Shown here: positions 8,150-18,961 of the stretch, piece by piece
Position numbering within the stretch: the stretch's first letter is position 1
Layout of the letters: every line of letters begins with the position of its first letter
Assembly: GCF_009982895.1 (NCBI RefSeq)
Contig: NZ_WXZL01000008.1
Span: forward strand, 1-64,000
Length of the DNA: 64,000 nt
Direction: 5' to 3'
Origin: Deinococcus alpinitundrae
GTDB lineage: Bacteria; Deinococcota; Deinococci; Deinococcales; Deinococcaceae
Made by a program: the position numbers and the translations under genes
The notes under the pieces: model-generated
Told to the model about the DNA's origin: nothing
What the model saw: only the letters and a program-made list of their open reading frames with translations
Databases searched by the model: none

Positions 8150-8949
8150 AAGGCCAGGCTGGATTTACTCTTTTAGAATTGTTGATCGGCTTAGCGATTA
8201 CCGGTATTATCTTGGCTGTTGCCACAAGCCTTTTCACGACTACTCTTTTTTCTTCCACAGACATCAATTCGCGCAATGATCTTGTTAGTGAAATTCAACT
8301 CACGCAACAGGTCATTGCTGGACGAACGAACGACGCTATTTACGTTTATCCGTCAGGGAGTGTGTTGAAGCTAAATACAAGTGGTGCAAGCACCCTCAAC
8401 ACTCTTGTGACCCCCAGTTCGCAAACATGGACAGTTGGAACACAGCCGTTTTTAGCGATGATTTTACCACCTTCTGTTCCCACATCAGATTGTCAAGGAA
8501 CGACACCCGATGCATCGACTATTACGGATGGGTGCTATCGATTTTTTGCCTACTATCCTATGCTGCGTTCTGCTCTGTTGAATAGTGCTTTAGTGGATGT
8601 GCCTAACGCCGATGCTAGCAATGCCAGCCAATGGGTGATCATGGAATACAGACAAAATATGTTTTCAGGTGGTATTGCCTGGAGCCCAGGGGCAATTCTG
8701 TCAAGTGATTCCGTCAAAACTCTTTCAAGTGCTCCGACTTATTATACGGGTGGGGTGGGAAGAATTCTATCTGACTATATTCAGCCCAGCCTAAATAACG
8801 TGAAATTCGATGTTGTTACTCCTGCGGCTGCAACACCTGGCAAGGTTTCCATCACGCTGACGGGGCAACGGTTCCGGGTCGCCTCGGCAAATTCTTCTTT
8901 GATCGGTCCCCAGACTGTGAATGTCTATCCACGTAACTGGAATCCATAA
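8146..8949 (+). CDS. Type IV minor pilin, PilW/GspJ-like
   Basis: A 267-residue prepilin with leader MKGQA, then GFTLLELLIGLAITGIILA. The large C-terminal domain (about residues 35-267) includes a Cys pair (SDCQGTTPD and DGCYRFF). Length and order fit PilW/GspJ. The ATG at 8146 overlaps the previous stop by four bases and places the prepilin signal at the N-terminus; a longer in-frame ORF would bury it. It is the last gene of the AT-rich operon. Confidence 0.83.
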   Translation: MKGQAGFTLLELLIGLAITGIILAVATSLFTTTLFSSTDINSRNDLVSEIQLTQQVIAGRTNDAIYVYPSGSVLKLNTSGASTLNTLVTPSSQTWTVGTQPFLAMILPPSVPTSDCQGTTPDASTITDGCYRFFAYYPMLRSALLNSALVDVPNADASNASQWVIMEYRQNMFSGGIAWSPGAILSSDSVKTLSSAPTYYTGGVGRILSDYIQPSLNNVKFDVVTPAAATPGKVSITLTGQRFRVASANSSLIGPQTVNVYPRNWNP

Positions 8950-8973
8950 TTTCAAGCTGTGCTATTCTGAAAT

Positions 8974-9006
8974 CCCGGAAGCCTCTGCGCTCCCGGGTTT
9001 TCTTTT
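8974..9006 (+). terminator. Likely terminator after the pilin operon
   Basis: A GC stem (CCCGG at 8974, CCGGG at 8993) with a 14-base loop is followed by TTTTCTTTT. The stem is short, so confidence is moderate. It lies 25 bases after the last pilin gene and before pyrG. Confidence 0.5.
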
Positions 9007-9044
9007 GGAGCCGGGCAACAGGCAGGGGCAGGAGGCACACAGCG

Positions 9045-10736
9045 ATGCAGACCAAATATATTTTCGTGACCGGCGGCGTCGTTTCAAGCCTGGGTAAGGG
9101 CGTGGCCACCGCCTCGCTCGGGGCGCTGCTGCGGGCGCGCGGCTACAAAGTCACTGCCGTCAAGATTGATCCGTATATCAATATTGACGCCGGGACCATG
9201 AGGCCCTACGAGCACGGCGAGGTGTTCGTGACCGCTTCCGGGGCCGAAACCGACCTCGATCTGGGCAACTACGAGCGCTTTCTCGACCTCGACGTGCCGC
9301 CGGGCAGCAACATCACCACCGGGCAGGTGTACCTCGAAGTCATTCGCAAGGAGCGGGCCGGAGACTACCTCTCGCAGACGGTGCAGGTCATTCCACATGT
9401 CACCGATGAGATCAAGCGCCGCATCACCGAGGCAGGTGAGCGTGCCGGAGCCGACATCGTGCTGATCGAGGTGGGTGGCACGGTGGGCGACATCGAGTCA
9501 CTGCCGTTTCTGGAAGCCATCCGGCAGTTTCGCTTCGATGTGGGCGACGAGCACACCCTCTATCTGCACCTGACACTGGTACCGTACCTCGGCACCTCCA
9601 ACGAGTTCAAGACCAAGCCTACCCAGCACTCGGTGGCGACCCTCAGATCGGTGGGTATCAGCCCCGACATCGTGATGGTGCGCAGCAAGGAAAAGCTGCC
9701 GGAAGACATCACCAAGAAAATAGCGCTGTTCACCAGCGTCAGGGCCAACCGTGTGTTCTCGTCTTTTGACGTGCCGCACGTCTACGAGATACCGCTGGCG
9801 CTGGAAGAACAGGGATTGGGCAAGGCTGTCGAAACGCTGCTCGATCTGGAGCACATCCACCCCAACCTGGGCGTGTGGCAAAACGCCGTGCGGGTTATCA
9901 AGTCGCCCGCGCGGGAAGTCACCATCGCGCTGGCGGGCAAGTACACGGCCATGCCCGACGCCTACCTCTCGATGATGGAGGCGCTGCTGCACGCCGGAAT
10001 CGCCAACGACGCCCGCGTCAACATCAAGTGGGTCAACACCGAATCGCTGGAGGAGGCTGCCGAGATCGAGGCCCAGCTCGGCGATGTGGACGGCATTCTG
10101 GTGCCGGGGGGCTTCGGTGTGCGCGGCATCGAGGGCAAGATCCGGGCCGCCGAGTACGCCCGTACCCGCGCCGTGCCGTACCTGGGCATCTGCCTGGGCA
10201 TGCAGGTGGCGGTGCTGGAGTACGCCCGAAACGTGGTGGGCCTCGGCGGAGCCAATTCCACCGAGTTCGATCCCTACGCACCGCACAAGGTCATCGACCT
10301 GATGCCCGAGCAGCTTCAGAATGCCGATCTGGGCGGCACCATGCGCCTGGGCGACTGGCCGATGGATCTGCTGGCCGGAACCCGGTTGGCGCGGCTCTAC
10401 AGCGTCCCGCAGGGCGGCGAGGTGCAGGAGCGCCACCGTCACCGTTACGAGGTCAACCCGGTTTATGTCGAGCGGCTCAAGGACGCGGGCCTGCTGATCA
10501 GCGGTGTGACCCCCGGTATGGCCGGGCGCGGCGCGGGCCTGGTCGAGAGCATCGAACTGCCGGAGCATCCCTTTTTTGTGGGCTTGCAGGCCCATCCCGA
10601 ATTCAAGTCGCGCCCGATGCGCCCCAGCCCGCCGTTCGCCGGATTCATCGCGGCGGCGCTGGCAGGTCAGACGGAGCCGACTCGGGCCGCTACGCCTCAA
10701 GCTGTGTCGGTTCAGGCCGTCCTGCCGCCGTCCTGA
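9045..10736 (+). CDS. pyrG: CTP synthase
   Basis: Glutamine-dependent amination of UTP to CTP in the cytoplasm. The N-terminal synthetase domain (1 to about 270) opens with KYIFVTGGVVSSLGKG, the P-loop-like nucleotide site; the C-terminal class I glutamine amidotransferase domain (about 290-540) contains the nucleophile motif YLGICLGMQ and a late HPEFKSRP containing the His of the triad. At 563 residues it is slightly longer than usual because of an Ala/Pro/Thr-rich tail. A strong AGGAGG lies before the ATG. The gene is transcribed toward map, whose stop codon is one base away. Confidence 0.97.
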   Translation: MQTKYIFVTGGVVSSLGKGVATASLGALLRARGYKVTAVKIDPYINIDAGTMRPYEHGEVFVTASGAETDLDLGNYERFLDLDVPPGSNITTGQVYLEVIRKERAGDYLSQTVQVIPHVTDEIKRRITEAGERAGADIVLIEVGGTVGDIESLPFLEAIRQFRFDVGDEHTLYLHLTLVPYLGTSNEFKTKPTQHSVATLRSVGISPDIVMVRSKEKLPEDITKKIALFTSVRANRVFSSFDVPHVYEIPLALEEQGLGKAVETLLDLEHIHPNLGVWQNAVRVIKSPAREVTIALAGKYTAMPDAYLSMMEALLHAGIANDARVNIKWVNTESLEEAAEIEAQLGDVDGILVPGGFGVRGIEGKIRAAEYARTRAVPYLGICLGMQVAVLEYARNVVGLGGANSTEFDPYAPHKVIDLMPEQLQNADLGGTMRLGDWPMDLLAGTRLARLYSVPQGGEVQERHRHRYEVNPVYVERLKDAGLLISGVTPGMAGRGAGLVESIELPEHPFFVGLQAHPEFKSRPMRPSPPFAGFIAAALAGQTEPTRAATPQAVSVQAVLPPS

Positions 10737-10737
10737 A

Positions 10738-11481
10738 TCAGGCAGTCAGAATTAGCGGTGCGCCGCGCGTGATCATGACGGTGTGCTCGAAGTGGGCGGC
10801 CAGCCCGCCGTCGGTGGTGCAGATGGTCCAGCCGTCGCGGCGGGTGCGCGTGCGCCAGGCGCGGCCACTGGAGATCATCGGTTCGATAGCCAGTACCAGC
10901 CCCTCGTGCAGGGGCTTTTTCAAATTGGGCTGGAAAAAGTTCGGCACATTGGGCGCTTCATGGATGGCCCGGCCCACGCCGTGACCCTGCAACTCCCGCA
11001 GCAAGGTGAAGCCGCGCTTCCTGACTTCTGACTCGATGGCCCGGCCAATTCCGTTGAGGGGACGGCCCAGCCGGGCCACCTTGATAGCTTCCGCCAGTGC
11101 CGCCTCACCGCAGGCCAGCAGGCGCGAGGCCGTCGGCGAGACGGGGGGCACGGCCACCGTGATCGCCGCGTCGGCAATGTAGCCGTGCACGTTCGGCGTC
11201 ACATCGATCTTGACCACATCGCCTGCCGCCAGGGGCCGGGTGGTGGGCAGGCCGTGAACAATATCCTCGTTCACACTGATAAACACGTTCACGGGTGCCG
11301 CGTATTCCAAGTGCGGAGCCGAGACTGCGCCGTGGGCTTCGAACACCTGTCCGGCCAATTCGTCGAGCTCTAAGGGCGTCATGCCCGGTTCGATGGCGGC
11401 CCTGAGTGTGGCCAGCGTCTGGGCCACCACCCGGCCCGCCCGCTTCATGCCTTCCAGATCACGTTCGTTGTTGACAGTCAT
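10738..11481 (-). CDS. map: Methionine aminopeptidase, type I
   Basis: Removes the initiator methionine from nascent proteins; cytoplasmic dimetal hydrolase. At 247 residues it matches the short type I family. Expected metal ligands are visible: two Asp in [14 protein letters not shown], His in [10 protein letters not shown], Glu in LAIEPM, and the last Glu in HFEHTVMI. The ATG at 11481 has TAGACT five bases upstream, a leaderless start. A strong hairpin, the rnpB terminator, separates it from rnpB upstream on the same strand. Confidence 0.96.
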   Translation of the reverse strand: MTVNNERDLEGMKRAGRVVAQTLATLRAAIEPGMTPLELDELAGQVFEAHGAVSAPHLEYAAPVNVFISVNEDIVHGLPTTRPLAAGDVVKIDVTPNVHGYIADAAITVAVPPVSPTASRLLACGEAALAEAIKVARLGRPLNGIGRAIESEVRKRGFTLLRELQGHGVGRAIHEAPNVPNFFQPNLKKPLHEGLVLAIEPMISSGRAWRTRTRRDGWTICTTDGGLAAHFEHTVMITRGAPLILTA

Positions 11482-11486
11482 GCCCC

Positions 11487-11492
11487 AGTCTA
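11487..11492 (-). promoter_or_regulatory. -10 box TAGACT, leaderless promoter of map
   Basis: TAGACT on the minus strand, five bases before the ATG at 11481. Confidence 0.6.
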
Positions 11493-11510
11493 ACGGCTTT
11501 CACCGGGCCA

Positions 11511-11547
11511 AAAACGGCCGCCCAACAGGATGCCGGGCGGCCGTTTT
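11511..11547 (-). terminator. Intrinsic terminator of rnpB
   Basis: A perfect 13-bp stem (11511-11523 with 11535-11547) has an 11-base loop. Read on the minus strand the stem ends in TTTTT directly downstream of the RNase P RNA. Confidence 0.88.
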
Positions 11548-11548
11548 C

Positions 11549-11970
<422 letters not shown>

Positions 11971-11975
11971 TCAGG

Positions 11976-11981
11976 AGTATA
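11976..11981 (-). promoter_or_regulatory. -10 box TATACT of rnpB
   Basis: TATACT on the minus strand lies about six bases before the first base of the predicted P1 helix. The -35 position is poorly conserved. Confidence 0.65.
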
Positions 11982-12037
11982 CACGGGGCGCTGGGCGAAT
12001 CGCCCTCCCGAGCCGCTAAGCTGTTCGGTGTGAAGTC

Positions 12038-12376
12038 ATGCCCCTGCTAGTCGTCGCCGCCTTACTGCTTCAACTGGTCGTCCTGATCTCGGTGGGCAGC
12101 ACGGTAACATCCGACACGGCCCCCCGCCGCCTGACGGCCCTGGTGCTGCTGGCGGTGGGCGTCACCTTTGTGGTGAGCGTGATCTACATCCTGGCGCTGT
12201 GGCAGCTCAGCCGCCTGAGTCCCGGCCTGCTGCCGTTCGGGCTGAGCCTGCTGGGTGCGGGCGTGCAGCTCTCCGCCGTGACCAGCGGCCAGTTCCTGCC
12301 GCGCCAGCAGCGGCTGGGAGCCTGGATGGTGATGCTCAGCTTGCTGGTCTTTTACATCTTCAATACGTTGTCGTGA
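12038..12376 (+). CDS. Hypothetical small membrane protein
   Basis: A 112-residue protein with four hydrophobic segments (about 1-20, 30-55, 62-82 and 93-110), with little outside the membrane. No family recognised. It starts downstream of the divergent rnpB promoter and converges on the pseudouridine synthase gene, whose stop codon is 12 bases away. No Shine-Dalgarno sequence is evident. Confidence 0.6.
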   Translation: MPLLVVAALLLQLVVLISVGSTVTSDTAPRRLTALVLLAVGVTFVVSVIYILALWQLSRLSPGLLPFGLSLLGAGVQLSAVTSGQFLPRQQRLGAWMVMLSLLVFYIFNTLS

Positions 12377-12388
12377 GGCGGAGGCCGC

Positions 12389-13219
12389 TCAGCCCCAGCG
12401 CTCCCGCGTCAGTTTTTCCTTGCGGTCCCAGACGTTCTCCGGGGTCTTGTCGGGGTTCTCCAAGTCGAACAGGTCGCGGCTGCCGAGTTCGCGCCACTCA
12501 CCCGGCACCAAATCTTCGAGCCACAGCCCGCCGAGGCGCACCCGCACCAACCGTGTGACCGGGTGGCCCACCGCTTCCAGCATCCGGCGTACCTGACGGT
12601 TCTTGCCCTCGCGCAGCGTCACGTAGACACCCTTGCCGGCCCGGTCCACCCGCGACGGAGACGTGAAGCCGTCTTCCAACTCGATGCCGTCTTCCAGTGC
12701 GTCCAGGGTGGCGTTGTCGGGAATCCCGCCCTCGATCCAGGCGCGGTAGACCTTGTCGTGGCCGTAGCGCGGGTGGGTCAGGCGCAGGGTCAGTTCGCCG
12801 TCGGTGGTGAGCAGTAGCAGTCCTTCCGAGTCGCGGTCGAGCCTGCCCACCGGATGCAGGCCCGGAATGACCGGCATGTGGTCGAGCACGGCGGGGCGAC
12901 CCTTCTCGTCGTGGGCGGTGACGATGACGCCCCGGCGCTTGTACATGGCGAAGGTGCGGTGCGCTTGCTGGCCTGCGCCCACCACCAGTTCGTCTACCTC
13001 GATCACGTCGCGCTCGGTCACGCTCTGGCCCAGGGTGGCCTGCTGACCGTTGACGGTGACGCGCCCCGCCTTGATCAGTTCCTCGGCGGCGCGGCGGGAG
13101 GCGACTCCGGCACGGGCCAGGCGCTTTTGCAACCGCTCGCCACCCTGGGTGCTGGGTTCCTGGGTGCTGGGTTCCTGGGTGGCGGGTTCAGGAGTCATTT
13201 CAGGAATATGTTCAGACAC
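12389..13219 (-). CDS. RsuA/RluB-family ribosomal RNA pseudouridine synthase
   Basis: Converts a specific rRNA uridine to pseudouridine. After a Pro/Glu/Thr-rich N-terminal tail of about 30 residues comes an S4 RNA-binding domain (QKRLARAGVASRRAAEELI) and the catalytic domain with GRLDRDSEGLLLLTTDGEL, in which the Asp of RLDRDSEG is the nucleophile. RluB (23S) is slightly favoured over RsuA by the HDKVYRAWIEG and KNRQVRRM elements, but the target is not certain. I chose the GTG at 13219 because GGAGGAG lies six bases upstream; the upstream TTG lacks a site. It overlaps the upstream small membrane gene by eight bases. Confidence 0.87.
   Translation of the reverse strand: MSEHIPEMTPEPATQEPSTQEPSTQGGERLQKRLARAGVASRRAAEELIKAGRVTVNGQQATLGQSVTERDVIEVDELVVGAGQQAHRTFAMYKRRGVIVTAHDEKGRPAVLDHMPVIPGLHPVGRLDRDSEGLLLLTTDGELTLRLTHPRYGHDKVYRAWIEGGIPDNATLDALEDGIELEDGFTSPSRVDRAGKGVYVTLREGKNRQVRRMLEAVGHPVTRLVRVRLGGLWLEDLVPGEWRELGSRDLFDLENPDKTPENVWDRKEKLTRERWG
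13144..13188. repeat. Three tandem 15-base units inside the pseudouridine synthase gene
   Basis: Three consecutive 15-base units (two identical, the third with two changes) encode copies of a five-residue Glu-Pro-Ser-Thr-Gln-type motif in the N-terminal tail. A number of units divisible by one codon means that length changes keep the frame. Confidence 0.85.
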
Positions 13220-13565
13220 GGCGTTCTCCTCCGGCAAGAGCCAGCAGGCCCGACACGCCCAGCACGCCGCAGACGGCCAGGACGGCGCTCGACGCCGCGC
13301 CCACCGTGCCGCGCAGCGTCGCCGGAACCAGGGTGGCGACGGCCAGCAGATTGGCGGTGGCCAGGCCGTAGCGGGTGATGCTGTCGGGTTTGAAGGCGGC
13401 AGCGATGATCAGGCCGCCCCAGGCGGTGAGCAGCGCGCCGCTGAGGCGGGCCAGCCACAGCGGACTGAGACTCAGGAGTTGGCTGAGGCTGGTCGGAAAA
13501 AAGTACAGGATCAGCCCCAGCGGCAGATAAATGATGGCAGAAAGCCAGTAAGCGGCGCGAAGCAT
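13212..13565 (-). CDS. Hypothetical small integral membrane protein
   Basis: A 117-residue protein with four predicted membrane segments (about 3-22, 32-55, 65-85 and 90-112). Family not recognised. The ATG at 13565 has TACACT six bases upstream; the long upstream in-frame extension is rejected because it is polar and lacks a start signal. The gene overlaps the start of the pseudouridine synthase, so the two are probably cotranscribed. Confidence 0.68.
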   Translation of the reverse strand: MLRAAYWLSAIIYLPLGLILYFFPTSLSQLLSLSPLWLARLSGALLTAWGGLIIAAAFKPDSITRYGLATANLLAVATLVPATLRGTVGAASSAVLAVCGVLGVSGLLALAGGERRV

Positions 13566-13571
13566 GCGTGC

Positions 13572-13577
13572 AGTGTA
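13572..13577 (-). promoter_or_regulatory. -10 box TACACT, leaderless promoter of the 13212-13565 gene
   Basis: TACACT on the minus strand, six bases before the ATG at 13565. Confidence 0.5.
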
Positions 13578-13851
13578 GCGGGCGCACCGGGGGGCCACAG
13601 GAGTGCAGGTCTGGAAGAGACAGGCAGGCGAGTCGAGCCGCTGAGAGACCGCCAGCAGGGGAGAGCCAATGGGCCTTTCCCCCCATCTTCTGTGTGCCTC
13701 TTTCCACCGCCCCTCCAAGCATGATAAACTCTTCGTTTGGGTGCCCCCGTGTTCCCAGCAGGCCGCGCTCGAGCGTCGCGGCCTTGCGACTGAGTGCTTC
13801 AACTCGGCGCACGGACGGCAAACTTCACTTACTGAACGCTCAGGAGAAATG

Positions 13852-14727
<876 letters not shown>

Positions 14728-14753
14728 GGCCGCCCTGTTCAAGCTTTCACCCT

Positions 14754-14793
14754 GCGGCGGCCCTGGACTTCAGTGTTCAGGCCCCGCATTTTT
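14754..14793 (+). terminator. Hairpin with U-run between rpsB and tsf
   Basis: GCGG at 14754 pairs with CCGC at 14784, enclosing further imperfect pairing, and is followed by ATTTTTCT. It may attenuate transcription into tsf or end a fraction of rpsB transcripts. Confidence 0.45.
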
Positions 14794-14843
14794 CTGAGTG
14801 ATCCTGAACATCACACCACAACCGAAAAAAGAGAGGGAACGAC

Positions 14844-15641
14844 ATGCTGGAATCAATTAAAAAGCTGCGCGAAATGACCGGCGCAGGCATGATGGACGTG
14901 AAGAAGGCGCTCGCCGACGCGGGCAACGATGAGACCAAAGCGGTGGCCTTGCTGCGTGAGCGCGGCATCGTCAAGGCCGCCAAGAAGTCGGACCGCGAGG
15001 CCAAAGAGGGCCTGGTGCGCTTTGTCATTGGCGGCAACAGTGCCGCGATGGTCGAACTCAACAGTGAGACCGATTTCGTGGCCCGCAACGCCGACTTTCA
15101 GGCGCTGGTGGAAAGCCTGGCCCAGGCTGCGCTGAAGGCCAAGACCAACGATCTGGCCGAGTTCAAGCAGTTCAAGTTGGAAAACGGCGACACCGTCGAG
15201 ACCGCTGTGGCGGCGGCGGCGGGCACCATCGGCGAGAATCTGGTGCTCAACCGGGTGGCCTACCTGGAAGGCCAGAACGTGGCCGGGTACGTGCACAGCA
15301 ACGGCAAGATCGGCGTGCTGGTTGATCTGGCGGGCGGAGCCGAGCAGCAGGCCAAGGACGTGGCCCTGCACGTGGCCGCCGAGCGCCCCCAGTACCTCAG
15401 CCGCGACGAGGTCAATGCCGACGACATCGAGAAAGAGCGCGAGATTCTGACCAACAAGGCCATCAACGAGGGCAAGAACCCCGAGCTGGCGGCCAAGATC
15501 GTGGGCGGACAGATCGGCAAGTTCTACGAGGAGCGGGTGCTGCCCGAGCAGAAATTCGTTAAGGACAACAGCCTGACGGTGGGCAAGTACCTCGGTGACA
15601 CCGCCATCAAGCGCTTCGTGCGCTTCGAGATCGGCGCGTAA
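14844..15641 (+). CDS. tsf: Translation elongation factor Ts
   Basis: Guanine nucleotide exchange factor that regenerates EF-Tu-GTP. It has an N-terminal UBA-like domain (1-55, with KKLREMTGAGMMDVKKAL), the core motif VELNSETDFVARN (about 70-83), and a C-terminal ETDFVA-linked subdomain. At 265 residues it is between the short Thermus form (196) and the E. coli form (283). A GAGAGGGAAC ribosome-binding region precedes the ATG. Translation of tsf follows rpsB after a 116-base gap containing a hairpin. Confidence 0.96.
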   Translation: MLESIKKLREMTGAGMMDVKKALADAGNDETKAVALLRERGIVKAAKKSDREAKEGLVRFVIGGNSAAMVELNSETDFVARNADFQALVESLAQAALKAKTNDLAEFKQFKLENGDTVETAVAAAAGTIGENLVLNRVAYLEGQNVAGYVHSNGKIGVLVDLAGGAEQQAKDVALHVAAERPQYLSRDEVNADDIEKEREILTNKAINEGKNPELAAKIVGGQIGKFYEERVLPEQKFVKDNSLTVGKYLGDTAIKRFVRFEIGA

Positions 15642-15649
15642 GGGCACAC

Positions 15650-15679
15650 AGGAGGGCGGCGCAAGTCGCCTTCTTTTTT
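15650..15679 (+). terminator. Intrinsic terminator after tsf
   Basis: A nine-pair stem with two G-U pairs (15650-15658 with 15667-15675) has an eight-base loop and a following run of T. It implies that pyrH has its own promoter in 15680-15831. Confidence 0.65.
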
Positions 15680-15681
15680 GA

Positions 15682-16539
<858 letters not shown>

Positions 16540-16585
16540 TGGGCGCTGGGCGGACCGCACCCGGCACGCCAAGGAGTCAATTGTT

Positions 16586-17130
<545 letters not shown>

Positions 17131-17134
<4 letters not shown>

Positions 17135-18012
17135 GCCTTCCGTCCGGCCCGCCGTTAGCGCCGCCCAGTTCTCAACCGGGGCCAAAGCGCATGGAGTCGC
17201 TCAGCACCCGCGTCACCACGTCGGTGGTGGGCTTTGCTCTGGTGTGCTTGGCGGTGTATTTCGGCTGGACCACGCTGCTGCCCTTCTTGCTGGTCATCGG
17301 TTTTCTGGCGCTGCGCGAGTACGTGCGGATGGTCGACCGGCGCGACATCGACGTGCGCCGCGCGGCCCTCTACCTGTTCGGCGCGGCCATCGTGGTCGCC
17401 AGTTATCCCGGCTGGTCTGCTCCCTGGGTCGGCGGTTCGTGGCGCGAGGTGGTGCTGACGGTGGCGGTGGGCTACCTGCTGGTCGCCGAAGTGACGCAGC
17501 CGGGCGAGCGGCCACTCGAGCGCATCGTCTACAGCCTCTTCGGGCTGCTCTACATTCCCTGGTTGCTCGGCTACGCGCTGATGCTGCGCTATACCCCCGA
17601 TGAGGAGGGCGGCCTGCTGTTCTTCGCGCTGCCGCTGCTGGCTACCTTTGCCGCTGACATCGGCGGTTATTTCTTCGGCTATTTTTTCGGCAAGCGCAAG
17701 CTCGCGCCCGAGGTCAGCCCCGGTAAGACCGTGGAGGGCGCGCTCGGGGGGTTGCTGTTCAGCTTCTTTATTGTGGTGCTGGTGACCCGGCTGGCCAACA
17801 TCTGGAGCCTGCCCGACGCCTTCCTGTACGCCGTGATGGTGGCGAGTGCCTCGCAGCTCGGCGACCTCAGCGAGAGCCTGATCAAACGCTCGCTGGGCGC
17901 GAAAGACAGCGGCAACAGCCTGCCCGGTCACGGCGGCATTCTGGATAGGCTGGATTCTTTGCTGTTCGCGGTGCCGATCACGTACATCTTCCTGAATATC
18001 AACGTGTTCTAG
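17131..18012 (+). CDS. cdsA: Phosphatidate cytidylyltransferase
   Basis: Makes CDP-diacylglycerol from phosphatidic acid and CTP at the inner membrane. A 293-residue protein with about eight membrane helices and the C-terminal signature [13 protein letters not shown] followed by [19 protein letters not shown]. The GTG start overlaps the frr stop by four bases; an internal ATG near residue 20 is an alternative start. The uppS gene often found just upstream is absent. A strong bidirectional hairpin ends the operon. Confidence 0.94.
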
Positions 18013-18020
18013 AACGTTTG

Positions 18021-18067
18021 CCACAGAAAGCAGCCCACCGCATTCGAGGGTGGGCTGCTTTCTGTGG
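18021..18067. terminator. Bidirectional terminator between cdsA and the ABC permease genes
   Basis: A perfect 19-bp stem (18021-18039 with 18049-18067) has a nine-base loop and T-rich or A-rich runs inside the arms, between two convergent operons. Confidence 0.85.
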
Positions 18068-18085
18068 CCGGGGTGGGATGTTTTT

Positions 18086-18961
18086 TTACTTGTCCTGCCC
18101 CAGCGCGAAGCCCTTACTGAACTGCTCTTGCAGCAAGGTGAAGATCAGGAGGGGCGGAATCAGGGTGATCATCGCCCCGGCCATCACCGCGCCCCAGTCG
18201 GTCTGCCCGCCCGCGTCGATCAGGCGGCGCAGCCCCACCTGCACCACCTGTTTGTCGTCGGACTGCATGATTACCAGCGGCCACAGGTACTGGTCCCAGG
18301 CCGAGACGAACTGAATGACGGCCATCGCGCCGATGGTGTTCCAGCTCATGGGAATCAGCACCCGGCTCAGGAAGGTCATCGGGCCGCAGCCGTCAATGCG
18401 CGCGGCGTCCGCGAGGCTGGCGGGGATGTTGAGAAAGTGCTGGCGAAACAGGAAGGTGCCGGTGGCCGAGGCCAGGAACGGCACGATGATGGCGGCGTAG
18501 GAGTCGGCCCACTTCAGCGTGCCGGACATCAGGTCGAACAGCGCCACGATCAGCAGTTCGGTGGGCAGCATCAGGGTGAACAGCACCAGCGCGAAGGCCA
18601 GGCTCTTGAGCGGAAAGCGGAAGTACACGAAGGCGAGTGCGGCCAGCAGCGACAGAATGGTCTTGCCCACCGTGACGCAGACCGTGACGATCAGCGAGTT
18701 GGTCATGTAGCGGCCCAGGTGCGCGCCGTTCCAGACGCTGGCGAGGTTCTCCAGAAAGTGCGTGCCGGGCAGCAGGCTGGGGCCGATCACCACGTCGCTG
18801 GCCTGGGTGGCCTTGATCAGCGCGAACAAGAGCGGCGAGGCGATCACCAGCACGGCGATGATCAGCACCACGTGAATCCACAAATGGCGGGCGGGCCCGG
18901 CCCGGGTCGGGCGCGGCGCAGTGGCGTAGCTTGGGGCCGCCGAAACCGCTTTACGCGCCAT
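18086..18961 (-). CDS. ABC transporter permease, MalG/UgpE-like
   Basis: One of two inner-membrane permeases of a carbohydrate-class importer. The 291-residue protein has six predicted helices and the EAA-loop motif (PASLADAARIDGCGPMTF, about residues 190-207), which contacts the ATPase. It follows the MalF-like gene with an 11-base overlap. The linked phosphodiesterase and UgpB-like binding proteins suggest glycerol 3-phosphate or glycerophosphodiesters as substrate; maltose or another sugar is possible. Confidence 0.85.
   Translation of the reverse strand: MARKAVSAAPSYATAPRPTRAGPARHLWIHVVLIIAVLVIASPLLFALIKATQASDVVIGPSLLPGTHFLENLASVWNGAHLGRYMTNSLIVTVCVTVGKTILSLLAALAFVYFRFPLKSLAFALVLFTLMLPTELLIVALFDLMSGTLKWADSYAAIIVPFLASATGTFLFRQHFLNIPASLADAARIDGCGPMTFLSRVLIPMSWNTIGAMAVIQFVSAWDQYLWPLVIMQSDDKQVVQVGLRRLIDAGGQTDWGAVMAGAMITLIPPLLIFTLLQEQFSKGFALGQDK

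Noticed and set aside
9875..10984. Long plus-strand ORF overlapping pyrG and map
   Set aside because: It is an out-of-frame shadow of pyrG, rich in Arg and Gly as expected from GC-rich codon shadows.
13212..13802. A 196-residue reading of the small membrane gene
   Set aside because: The extra N-terminal 79 residues are polar, lack a start signal and run through the region upstream of rpsB; the ATG at 13565 has a -10 box six bases before it.
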